Under the pieces are notes generated by a model. The model did not search any database, was not told where the DNA came from, and was given only the letters and a program-made list of their open reading frames with translations. Of a stretch of DNA of 11,682 nt, positions 6,139 through 11,682 are shown in pieces; position 1 is the first letter of the stretch; each line of letters opens with the position of its first letter. Source of the DNA: UBA7656 sp040755335 (GTDB lineage: Bacteria; Acidobacteriota; Blastocatellia; UBA7656); contig JBFMAU010000236.1 of NCBI GenBank assembly GCA_040755335.1, positions 1-11,682 on the forward strand, written 5' to 3'. The translations under genes were made by a program, and so were the position numbers.

Positions 6139-6315
6139 GTGGCTCTTGAGATGAGAAAGGTTTGCGAAAAGTGTAACCGTGAACTTCATAGCGACGGCGA
6201 GGCTTTTATATGCAGTTACGAATGCACCTTCTGCGGCGATTGCACTGAAAAGATGTCTGGCATTTGTCCCAACTGCGGAGGGGAACTCGTGCGCCGCCCG
6301 AGGCGAAAGACTTGA
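6139..6315 (+). CDS. DUF1272 small zinc-ribbon-like protein
   Basis: This 58-aa protein begins MALEMRKVCEKCNREL and ends GGELVRRPRRKT. Eight cysteines occur as CxxC (9,12), Cx3CxxCxxC (25,29,32,35) and CxxC (43,46), enough to bind two zinc ions. ICSYECTFCGDC and CPNCGGELVRRP are hallmarks of the DUF1272 family, whose function is unknown to me. The start is GTG: an excellent Shine-Dalgarno (AAAGGAGGT, 6121-6129) lies 9 nt upstream. The next in-frame ATG, four codons on, would be too far from it. The gene is divergent from ubiD across 91 nt, so the two may share a control region. A 9-bp stem-loop spans its stop codon. The gene is short and easily missed, but its composition and ribosome site are convincing. 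Confidence 0.88.
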   Translation: MALEMRKVCEKCNRELHSDGEAFICSYECTFCGDCTEKMSGICPNCGGELVRRPRRKT

Positions 6316-6330
6316 CGCGGACGGCGCACG
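6288..6330 (+). terminator. Stem-loop across the end of the DUF1272 gene
   Basis: CGTGCGCCG (6288-6296) pairs perfectly with CGGCGCACG (6322-6330); the 25-nt loop contains the TGA stop. The long loop and the lack of a U-run make it an imperfect intrinsic terminator. It could be an mRNA-stabilising 3' structure. Confidence 0.3.
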
Positions 6331-6388
6331 GTTTGAAATCCACAGGTATGGTTTTCAATCCACACCCGATGGCCGTTGTTTACCTCCT

Positions 6389-6769
6389 TTATCTGCGTCC
6401 ATGTCTGTGGCGTCGGATTATGACGAATCGCGCTCGCTCGCGACGGTGGCGCCGATGCCGCCATCTGCGATCATCGTCGTCGTCATCATCGTCCCGATCC
6501 CGACGCCGATGCCGCCATCTGCGATCATCGTCATCGTCGTCGTCATCTCGATCCCGGCGACGATGCCGCCATCTGCGGTCGTCATCATCGTCGTCATCTC
6601 GATGGCGACGATTTCGGAATCGCCTGCCGCCATCGCGACGGCGATCATCATCCCGATCGAATCGTCTCGATGACCTGCGGTCGTCGTCGTCATAGCCGCG
6701 CGGGCTGGCCGCGACCGTTGAAGTCAGCGCGATAATCAGAGTCAGCAATAAAATTATGGTTCTGCGCAT
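6389..6769 (-). CDS. Exported Asp/Arg block-repeat protein
   Basis: The predicted 126-aa protein is unlike any family I can name. Residues 1-21 form a clear signal peptide (MRRT, then a Leu/Ile-rich core, then VAA|S). The rest is almost only Asp and Arg. Runs of seven, eight and eight aspartates (58-64, 75-82, 93-100) each precede a basic RRWRHR block, giving an 18-residue period. Such a chain would be intrinsically disordered, and the Asp runs could bind cations; that is inference. I chose the ATG at 6769 because AAGGAG lies about 8 nt upstream and the signal peptide follows at once. A start 12 codons earlier lacks both. It lies 69 nt downstream of the glycine-zipper gene in the same direction and may be co-transcribed. 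Opposite-strand frames here are long only because of the repeats. Confidence 0.7.
   Translation of the reverse strand: MRRTIILLLTLIIALTSTVAASPRGYDDDDRRSSRRFDRDDDRRRDGGRRFRNRRHRDDDDDDDRRWRHRRRDRDDDDDDDDRRWRHRRRDRDDDDDDDDRRWRHRRHRRERARFVIIRRHRHGRR
6453..6605. repeat. 54-bp tandem repeat inside the Asp/Arg gene
   Basis: Units start with CGATGCCGCCATCTGCG at 6453, 6507 and 6561, a 54-bp period. The third unit is about 3 bp shorter, equal to one Asp codon. The period is a multiple of three, so copy number can change without breaking the reading frame. Serial GTC/ATC triplets (Asp codons on the coding strand) make it prone to slippage. Confidence 0.85.
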
Positions 6770-6838
6770 ACATCTCTCCTTCGTATATGAACCACCTCGA
6801 AGCATTCGAAAGAGAGATGCATTATCGAGATACGGCGG

Positions 6839-7348
6839 CTATCGCCTTCGCCTGTTTTTTATCAAATAATACGCGGCTCCTCCGCCTCCGCCGAGCAGCG
6901 CGCCTATGCCTGCGCCTTTCTTGCCTCCCGCTATCGCGCCTATGCCTGCGCCAATGGCTGCGGGCGCAGCTATTGTCAGTATAAGGTCTTTAGTCGAACT
7001 GCCACTCCTTCGCTCCGCTACGTATCTGTCTCCCGCTACGCCGCTGCGCCGGACGACGCGCCTCGTGCTGCTCGATCTGACCGGAGCCGAGGAATGCGAC
7101 GCGACGCAATCGCTGCGACCGTCTCTGTACCCGGCGCGGTAGGCTTCCTCGAAGCTCGACAATCGCTCTGCCTGTTGATCCGACTGCGTCGTTTCATTCG
7201 AAGACGGCTGCGCTGGATCAGCTACCTGCGCGTGTGAGACAGCGACTTCTCCTTGTCGATTCTGACCCCAGAGAAAACTCATTCCGCCTAAAATGATGAC
7301 CAGAGTCAGCGCGATAGTGATGAAATTTTTGCTCAATTGTGTACGCAT
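6839..7348 (-). CDS. Glycine-zipper membrane or envelope protein
   Basis: This 169-aa protein has an N-terminal hydrophobic segment (about 9-28, FITIALTLVIILGG) acting as signal or anchor. A polar Gln/Ser-rich stretch follows, then FEEAYRAGYRDGRSDC (66-81), a basic region, and a C-terminal glycine zipper (about 125-163, including IGAGIGAIAGG and GAGIGALLGGGGG) ending in NRRRR. Glycine zippers pack helices in membranes; related proteins are usually called YMGG-like or glycine-zipper proteins of unknown role. An upstream in-frame ATG (7366) overlaps the Shine-Dalgarno itself. I chose 7348 because GGGAGGTG lies 8 nt before it. It probably leads a two-gene unit with the Asp/Arg protein. The upstream leader has competing stem-loops. 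Confidence 0.7.
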   Translation of the reverse strand: MRTQLSKNFITIALTLVIILGGMSFLWGQNRQGEVAVSHAQVADPAQPSSNETTQSDQQAERLSSFEEAYRAGYRDGRSDCVASHSSAPVRSSSTRRVVRRSGVAGDRYVAERRSGSSTKDLILTIAAPAAIGAGIGAIAGGKKGAGIGALLGGGGGAAYYLIKNRRRR

Positions 7349-7383
7349 AAAATACACACCTCCCATCCGAGAGATTCCTCAAA

Positions 7384-7430
7384 TGCCCGAAAAATCAGGC
7401 TTGCTGTCGGGCAGCCTTACACCTGCCTGA
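7384..7430 (-). promoter_or_regulatory. Interleaved stem-loops upstream of the glycine-zipper gene
   Basis: Read on the gene strand, TCAGGC (complement of 7425-7430) can pair with GCCTGA (7395-7400). That pairing encloses a GCTG/CAGC hairpin and is followed by a run of five T. The segment TGCCCGA (7407-7413) can instead pair with TCGGGCA (7384-7390). The pairings interlock, so they would form either a pseudoknot or two alternative states. The first looks like a weak terminator. The structure ends about 36 nt before the start codon. No known riboswitch class is recognised. Confidence 0.3.
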
Positions 7431-7584
7431 ATAAAAGGCAAAACCAGTGCCATCATATTTCAAACCGGTGTTTCCTCAGCGCCCTGTAAGGGGATGCGCG
7501 GCGAGGCTGTGAGGTTTACTTTTATCCTCTGCTTCTTCGATGTAGACTAACGGCGATGTTCGATCAATTCTGAGGAAAGCCATC

Positions 7585-8439
7585 ATGAAAAAATCATTCT
7601 TTATCATTGTTCTCGCTCTCATTGCGCCCGCGATTGTCCGCGCGCAGGGCGACATCCGGCGGATAGACTTCAAAAACTTTTCATACTCGCCCGCCTGCAT
7701 AGAGAAAAACGAAAAGCTCCGCGCCAGAAACGGCGAGTACACGCGCGGCACTCCGGGCGACCCGGCGAGCGATATGGTTTATTTCAAAGTCGGTGAAGTC
7801 GTCTACGGCGATCTCACCGGCGACGGAGCGGAAGAAGCAGTCGTCGTGACTTTGTGCAACACGGGAGGCACGGGGCAATTTACGGACGGCATCATCTTTA
7901 CCATGCGGGGCGGCAACGCGGTCGAGATTCTTTCGCTCGGCGTGGGAGACCGCGCTTATGGCGGAATCGATTCAGTAGCGATAGAAAATGGTCTTTTGAA
8001 AGTGGGCCGCTACGGAACCCTGAGCGGCGGAGCGTGCTGTCCCGAATATATCGAGACGACGACTTACAGGCTCACAGGCGGTAAACTCGTTCAGGTCGGA
8101 AAGCCTGTGCGAAAGAAAGTCGAGCCGGACGCGCCCGCGCCTGAAGCAAAACGAATACGGTTCGCTCGCGGTCGCACATCGGCTGTGCTGACGGGATCAA
8201 CTGATTCGAGCGATGAATACCTGCTCGGAGCGCGCGCCGGTCAGACGATGCTCGTTCACGTCACTTCGAAAGGAAACAATGCGGCTGTCGAGGTGCTGGA
8301 CTGGGACGGGAACGCAGTCGAAGGAGCGGCGAAGGCGGATGACTGGTCGGGTGTGTTGCCTAAAAATGGTGACTACAAAATCATCGTGAGGTCGACGAAA
8401 GGCGCTGCCGTCTACACGCTCGAAGTGACGATCAGGTGA
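7585..8439 (+). CDS. Secreted protein with C-terminal PPC-like beta domain
   Basis: The predicted 284-aa protein has a signal peptide (MKKSFFIIVL core, cleavage after VRA near residue 20). The N-terminal half (about 25-175) contains VVYGDLTGDGAEEAVVV (72-88), an FG-GAP/EF-hand-like Asp loop. It also has a conserved-looking cysteine cluster (C91, C151, C152). From about 190 to the end, IRFARGRTSA, YLLGARAGQTMLV, WSGVLPKNGDYKI and the final YTLEV strands resemble the pre-peptidase C-terminal-like (PPC) beta domain common on secreted proteins. The PPC resemblance is from memory and unverified. ATG at 7585 has GAGGAAA about 8 nt upstream. It stands alone, divergent from the glycine-zipper gene across about 236 nt. 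No catalytic motif is seen, so a binding or structural envelope role is most likely. Confidence 0.8.
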   Translation: MKKSFFIIVLALIAPAIVRAQGDIRRIDFKNFSYSPACIEKNEKLRARNGEYTRGTPGDPASDMVYFKVGEVVYGDLTGDGAEEAVVVTLCNTGGTGQFTDGIIFTMRGGNAVEILSLGVGDRAYGGIDSVAIENGLLKVGRYGTLSGGACCPEYIETTTYRLTGGKLVQVGKPVRKKVEPDAPAPEAKRIRFARGRTSAVLTGSTDSSDEYLLGARAGQTMLVHVTSKGNNAAVEVLDWDGNAVEGAAKADDWSGVLPKNGDYKIIVRSTKGAAVYTLEVTIR

Positions 8440-8515
8440 GACCGCCGGATTCGATACCGTGCGATCAAAAAAATTCGGTGGTTATGAAAAGTGGGGCTAA
8501 TCTGATGAAGACAAA

Positions 8516-8587
8516 TTCACCGCAGAGGCGCAGAGAAGAAAGAAAATCTCTGCGTTCCCTCAGCGTCCTCCGCGCCTCTGCGGTGAA
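8516..8587. repeat. CGCAGAG nested palindromic repeat, copy 2
   Basis: Perfect 16-bp outer arms (8516-8531 with 8572-8587) enclose the same inner hairpin as copy 1: CGCAGAGA 8529-8536 with TCTCTGCG 8547-8554. Sequence and architecture match 120-197, including spacing of the inner hairpin near the left arm. Confidence 0.85.
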
Positions 8588-8810
8588 GAAGCTCTTCGTC
8601 ATAAACTGAATAGTATTCATCATCCCTCAGCCTTACTTTTTCACAACTACCAAAAATTCATTCCCCGTTTTTTTAATGCCGTCCGGCAAAAATTAAAACT
8701 TTTTTCCGAGAGCCTCTGTCTAACGCGGTGTGAAAAATGGAAGACGGTAAATGTGTTGAGACTGAATCGAGCGGTTGTTTGAATTTTGGAAATTATCGAG
8801 AGAGGTTTAA

Positions 8811-8925
8811 TACATTGGAACCCAAATTTCTTGGTATTTTTCGCCAGCGAAAAACGTCCTGAATGCTTGCGTTTAGCTTAATTTGGCGATTATGCGAAAC
8901 CTCAATTTATTTAGGTTCCAATGTA
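8811..8925. mobile_element. MITE-like element, about 115 bp
   Basis: The ends are inverted copies of TACATTGGAACC (12 identical bases, 17 with one mismatch: 8811-8827 against 8909-8925). Both flanks carry TTTAA (8806-8810 and 8926-8930), which fits a 5-bp target-site duplication. The interior is non-coding and has a hairpin with 8-bp arms (TTTTTCGC 8837-8844, GCGAAAAA 8847-8854). No transposase is encoded, so mobility would depend on an element elsewhere. The right end abuts the start codon of the following ORF. The TTTAA is short and AT-rich and could be chance, but inverted ends, size and placement together support a miniature transposable element. Confidence 0.6.
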
Positions 8926-8931
8926 TTTAAT

Positions 8932-9243
8932 ATGAACCGATTTAAGAAGCTTATATCAATTTCGATCCTCATTATTCTGGCCATTGCCAGTCTGTCGGTC
9001 GAGGTCGAAGCCAAAAAATTCGACAAGTTATGCCTGGGAAAGGCAAAAGTTCGACGCGCCTCTTCATTCCTGGGGGGCGACCCCGACCAGCCAATCGTCG
9101 TGGGTTCAAAACGCCGGCGAAGATCCTCATCCGTCGCCGTCGCAGACTTCAACGGCGACGGCAGACCTGACCTAACGAGGAAGCGAAACTCTCGAAAAAT
9201 TTTCATCCTACCCTACATCGAGCAGGACAACCTCTACAAATAA
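8932..9243 (+). CDS. Small exported mosaic ORF (FG-GAP fragment plus DUF1559-like tail)
   Basis: This 103-aa ORF has three parts: a signal peptide (MNRFKK, Ile/Leu-rich core to about residue 27, VEA|K); a basic middle with one FG-GAP/VCBS-type Asp loop (VAVADFNGDGRPDL, 68-81); and a C-terminal ILPYIEQDNLYK (92-103). The last string is, from memory, a hallmark of DUF1559 proteins of Planctomycetes, where it sits mid-protein. FG-GAP proteins normally carry many repeats, so one loop followed by an unrelated motif and a stop suggests a truncated or recombined gene. The start codon lacks a Shine-Dalgarno because a MITE-like element lies directly before it. Removing that element would put GAGAGG 6 nt upstream. 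It may be an expressed small protein or a pseudogene. Confidence 0.45.
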   Translation: MNRFKKLISISILIILAIASLSVEVEAKKFDKLCLGKAKVRRASSFLGGDPDQPIVVGSKRRRRSSSVAVADFNGDGRPDLTRKRNSRKIFILPYIEQDNLYK

Positions 9244-9344
9244 CGAACACTATCGAACCCTTCACGTGAGTGTTGATTTCCGGTCGAAGTGTTTTCACAT
9301 CCGGTCATCACCGCGCCGCGCTGAAGATGAATGTTTCCATAACG

Positions 9345-9415
9345 AGAAAGCCGTCACAGCTTTCTACGGGGATAACCATATCTGACAGGCCGCTGATGCG
9401 GCGGATAAAAAGGAG
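9345..9415 (+). promoter_or_regulatory. Two-hairpin leader of pilin-like gene 1
   Basis: Hairpin 1 is AGAAAGC (9345-9351) with GCTTTCT (9359-9365), 7-nt loop. Hairpin 2 is GCCGC (9389-9393) with GCGGC (9398-9402). AGGAG (9411-9415) follows, 7 nt before ATG. The same two stems with the same 44-nt spacing precede the second pilin-like gene, with different loops. This suggests a conserved structured mRNA leader. Confidence 0.5.
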
Positions 9416-9422
9416 AATTGAC

Positions 9423-10493
9423 ATGAAGACTTATGAAAACAATATAGCAACAACGAAGATGGAGAAAAACCAGAGAGGCTTTACGCTCATCGAACTGCTC
9501 GTAGCCTGCGGGATAATAGCCATACTCATAGGGATGCTTCTCCCCGCGATTCAGAAGAAGCGTGAGGAATATGCAGCCAATCAGGCATCCGCAAACCTGA
9601 CGGCATTGCTGGCTGCCTCCAACGAATACTTTGCGCAGACGGGTTCTTATCCCCGTGAAATCGGCGATCTCGCTCAGTTCTGCAAATCGAACCCCACGCT
9701 CTGCTCGCTCGACTCGCAACTGGCGACCGGCAGAAAGGATGGCTACGCCTTCGATTTTGACAACGATAGCGATGTTGACGGCAACGACTTTCTGGTGGTG
9801 GCCGAGCCTGAATACCCCGGCATCACAGGGTCGGTTACTTTGACGATAAATCAGAACGGCCTGATCTCAAACATTCCGACTCCGGGCGCGGATGAAGCGA
9901 GAGAACAGATGTTCAACCGCATTCGCACCAAAGCTGCCGAGACTGTAGTCAAGCTGCTCGGACTCGACCCATCGGCCACTTCCCAGGTTCGGGAGTATAG
10001 TGAGTCGCCCGATACACTCACCAACGTTTCCGATCTGATCGATACGGATAGTGATGGAAGGATCACCTTGCGAGAGTTTTGCTTTGGGGATGGCTCGGTT
10101 CGCTTTACCGATACAATTCCTGATGATCAGTTGAGGAACCCTCTGGAAGAATTCCTTGCTTATGTGAATCAGGAAATGAAACTCGACAGCCTGAGCGAAG
10201 AAGCGAAGAGCGCCATTTTTGTGGAGGACCATGATTTTGAAGCCGCCAGTGATGATCAGCCGCCGCTGTTTTCCTACGACTCTCTCATCATAGTTGTCTT
10301 AGCTTATGATGATCTCCCGATGGAAGAGCTCTCTCTCAATCTCAGAGAGGCCCAGGCAGCAGAAGAGATGGGCGACGAGCGGGGCAAGGCGAAGGCGATC
10401 AGGAAATTTCAGAAAACGGTCAAGGCCGAGATCAACCAGACCCTGACTCGCAGTCAGGCAAATACCCTCATCACGATGTCAAAGACGCTGTGA
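9423..10493 (+). CDS. Prepilin-type protein with EF-hand loop, paralogue 1
   Basis: This 356-aa protein has a type IV prepilin/pseudopilin N-terminus: an 18-19 residue leader, cleavage at G19|F20, TLIELL with E24 (mature Glu5), and a hydrophobic helix to about 43. A helical pilin-like segment follows (ASNEYFAQTGSYP). Asp-rich DFDNDSDVDGNDF (111-123) precedes a core shared with paralogue 2 (about 147-188). Then comes a canonical EF-hand loop D207-D209-D211-G-I214-E218, then FGDGSVRF (221-228), which resembles the C-terminal DUF1559 motif. The C-terminus is a charged helix ending in MSKTL, as in paralogue 2. ATG at 9423 is chosen because AGGAG lies 7 nt upstream and the paralogue starts identically. 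It is probably exported and assembled by a type IV pilus or type II secretion machine; no such machinery is in the window. Calcium binding is inferred. Confidence 0.85.
   Translation: MKTYENNIATTKMEKNQRGFTLIELLVACGIIAILIGMLLPAIQKKREEYAANQASANLTALLAASNEYFAQTGSYPREIGDLAQFCKSNPTLCSLDSQLATGRKDGYAFDFDNDSDVDGNDFLVVAEPEYPGITGSVTLTINQNGLISNIPTPGADEAREQMFNRIRTKAAETVVKLLGLDPSATSQVREYSESPDTLTNVSDLIDTDSDGRITLREFCFGDGSVRFTDTIPDDQLRNPLEEFLAYVNQEMKLDSLSEEAKSAIFVEDHDFEAASDDQPPLFSYDSLIIVVLAYDDLPMEELSLNLREAQAAEEMGDERGKAKAIRKFQKTVKAEINQTLTRSQANTLITMSKTL
9862..9987. repeat. Core segment duplicated in both pilin-like genes
   Basis: These 126 bases match 11059-11184 with about seven differences and no gaps. Sequence on both sides is clearly more diverged. 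The segment encodes the shared NIPTPGADEAREQMF to DPSATSQ stretch. It marks either strong selection or recent gene conversion between the paralogues. Confidence 0.8.
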
Positions 10494-10538
10494 GGCTAAT
10501 CAATTGAATGACCGCAAGCGCGCACCTCTTGCAAACAG

Positions 10539-10609
10539 AGAAAGCAATAGCAGCTTTCTATCAGGATGATTCTATTTGAAATGCCGCTACGCGCGGCGCA
10601 TACAAGGAG
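10539..10609 (+). promoter_or_regulatory. Two-hairpin leader of pilin-like gene 2
   Basis: Hairpin 1 is AGAAAGC (10539-10545) with GCTTTCT (10553-10559), 7-nt loop. Hairpin 2 is GCCGC (10583-10587) with GCGGC (10593-10597). AGGAG (10605-10609) follows, 7 nt before ATG. Loop and linker bases differ from leader 1 while stems and spacing are kept. The intergene is only 123 nt, so the leader could act within a bicistronic transcript or carry its own promoter. Confidence 0.5.
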
Positions 10610-10616
10610 AATTGAC

Positions 10617-11672
10617 ATGAAGACTTATGAAAACAATATAGCGACAATGAATCAGACAGAGAGAAACGAACGTGGTTTTACGCTTATCGAACTGCTCGTG
10701 GTCATAGCGATAATAGCCATACTGATAGGGCTTCTCCTGCCCGCGATTCAGAAAGAGCGCGAAGAGCAGGCCGCCGCAGAAGCCGCGGCCAATGTGAATG
10801 CATTGATCGTCGCCTCCCAGGAATACTTCAATCAGGTAGGCTCCTATCCTGATAACCTTGGCGACCTGATCGGGTGGAACGCGAAAAATTCGCAGCTTCC
10901 TGTTGACCCGGCCCTGGCCGAGGGAAAGAAAAACGGGTATCTCTACGAGGTTGGAGCCGGCGCGGTGGGGTCCGACCATGCGTGGGGAATCATAGCCGAA
11001 CCTGAATTTCCGGGCATCACCGGATCGATAACGCACACGTGGGATTCGGAATTGAATTTGATCTCAAACATTCCGACTCCGGGCGCGGATGAAGCGAGAG
11101 AACAGATGTTCAATCGCATTCGTGCAAAGGCTGCCGAGACCGTAGTCAAGCTGCTCGGTCTCGACCCATCGGCCACTTCCCAGGCTCGCTCCTACACGGA
11201 GATGCAGGGAGGGGAAGGCATTGACTACTTCGACTTCAATAAGGACGGCAACCTGAGCATCTCGGAGATACGAAACTACGATGACCCGAATATGGACAGC
11301 GCCCTGAGCAACCCGCTCAAAGAGTTCATCGCTTACATCGCCCAGGAAATGAAGTGGGACAGTCTGACTGACGGGACGAGCAATACGATCATGGTCGGAG
11401 AAGACCTGATCGAAGCCGCTCGCGGAGAGCAGCCGCCCCTGTTTTCCTACGACGGGCTTTGCATACTGACGAATATATGGATCAATCAGGATGAGATACC
11501 CGCTTCGCTGTGCGAAAAACTCGAAGCAGCCGAAGCAGCCGAAGCGAACGGAGACGCGCGAGGCAAATCGAAGGCGATCAAGAGGTATCAGAAAGCGGTC
11601 AAAGCAGAGATCGGCAGTACAGTAACCCGCAACAACTCGAAGACCCTCGTCACGATGTCGAAAACGCTGTGA
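10617..11672 (+). CDS. Prepilin-type DUF1559-like protein with EF-hand loop, paralogue 2
   Basis: This 351-aa protein has a classic prepilin start: cleavage at G20|F21, TLIELLVVIAIIAILIG with E25, and the following LLPAIQK seen in DUF1559 proteins. Pilin-like ASQEYFNQVGSYP follows, then the core shared with paralogue 1 (NIPTPGADEAREQMF onward, near 151-190). An EF-hand-type loop is D206-N208-D210-G211-L213-E217. TDGTSNTIMVGE (251-262) is, from memory, a DUF1559 hallmark and is lost in paralogue 1. The C-terminal Ala/Glu/Lys-rich helix ends in MSKTL. ATG at 10617 has AGGAG 7 nt upstream; 39 bases spanning the ribosome site and first codons are identical to gene 1. It is a probable surface or pseudopilus subunit; tandem duplication with paralogue 1 is evident. 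Confidence 0.87.
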   Translation: MKTYENNIATMNQTERNERGFTLIELLVVIAIIAILIGLLLPAIQKEREEQAAAEAAANVNALIVASQEYFNQVGSYPDNLGDLIGWNAKNSQLPVDPALAEGKKNGYLYEVGAGAVGSDHAWGIIAEPEFPGITGSITHTWDSELNLISNIPTPGADEAREQMFNRIRAKAAETVVKLLGLDPSATSQARSYTEMQGGEGIDYFDFNKDGNLSISEIRNYDDPNMDSALSNPLKEFIAYIAQEMKWDSLTDGTSNTIMVGEDLIEAARGEQPPLFSYDGLCILTNIWINQDEIPASLCEKLEAAEAAEANGDARGKSKAIKRYQKAVKAEIGSTVTRNNSKTLVTMSKTL

Positions 11673-11682
11673 GTCAAAAGGC

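Larger units (their letters stand above)
8440..8931. other. Gene-free stretch with repeat and MITE-like element
   Basis: There is no convincing ORF in these 492 bases. They hold the second CGCAGAG hairpin (8516-8587) and an AT-rich stretch with a small TGCCG-TC-CGGCA hairpin (8677-8688) flanked by T- and A-runs, a possible weak terminator. After that come an unexplained stretch to about 8800 and the MITE-like insertion at 8811-8925. Confidence 0.6.

Noticed and set aside
6453..6605. Regular repeats considered as a CRISPR array
   Set aside because: The units are directly adjacent, with no unique spacers, and form an in-frame coding repeat.
6179..6673. Long + strand frame rich in PPSAIIV-type repeats
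   Set aside because: It is the antisense reading of the 54-bp tandem repeat in the Asp/Arg gene and overlaps the DUF1272 gene in another frame. It has no ribosome site and no plausible start.
8863..8931. Upstream extension of the small ORF at 8932 to a start at 8863
   Set aside because: The added residues are encoded by the MITE-like element, and the signal peptide begins cleanly at 8932.
9345..9422. c-di-GMP (GEMM-I) riboswitch in the pilin leaders
   Set aside because: The conserved core of that class (for example the CGCAAAGC segment and GNRA-loop stem) is not present; only two simple hairpins are shared.

Overview
The window looks like a chromosomal segment from an environmental bacterium, most plausibly an Acidobacteriota member of the Blastocatellia type. 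This rests on the gene mix: a pyrR-pyrB pair, a large secreted M28 peptidase, a menaquinone/ubiquinone-type UbiD, a tiny DUF1272 protein, secreted proteins with short Ca-binding-like repeats, and DUF1559-like pilins. Interspersed palindromic repeats also fit. The taxonomic call is inference; there is no rRNA or other marker. No tRNA, rRNA or CRISPR array was seen.

Layout. Positions 1-266 hold no complete gene. They contain a nested CGCAGAG hairpin repeat, an FNR-box-like palindrome, and a well-formed but orphaned translation start downstream of pyrB. Positions 267-3477 carry three leftward genes, pyrB, pyrR and a secreted M28 peptidase. PyrR and PyrB regulate and catalyse early pyrimidine synthesis. 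A GTCATTTGTC-type palindromic repeat fills the gap between them, and pyrB begins with TTG and no visible Shine-Dalgarno. Positions 3523-4596 hold a rightward toxin-antitoxin region: a solo antitoxin-like gene, then a diverged paralogue overlapping a PIN-domain toxin by one base. The paralogue-toxin cassette is bracketed by a 38-39 bp direct repeat of the 3' end of the convergent ubiD gene.

Positions 4599-6315 hold leftward ubiD and, divergently, a 58-aa eight-cysteine DUF1272 protein that is easily missed. Positions 6389-8439 hold two leftward exported or membrane proteins (an Asp/Arg block-repeat protein and a glycine-zipper protein) and one rightward secreted protein. Positions 8440-8931 are intergenic, with a second CGCAGAG hairpin and a roughly 115-bp MITE-like element. 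That element has inverted ends and a 5-bp target duplication, and it sits exactly between a Shine-Dalgarno and the start codon of a small mosaic ORF.

Positions 9345-11672 hold two tandem paralogous pilin-like genes, each with a prepilin N-terminus, an EF-hand loop and DUF1559-like fragments. Both are preceded by the same two-hairpin leader. The most unusual signals are the ubiD-3'-end repeat around the toxin cassette, the MITE-like insertion, the paired pilin leaders, and DUF1559 signature motifs scattered and reordered over three neighbouring ORFs.
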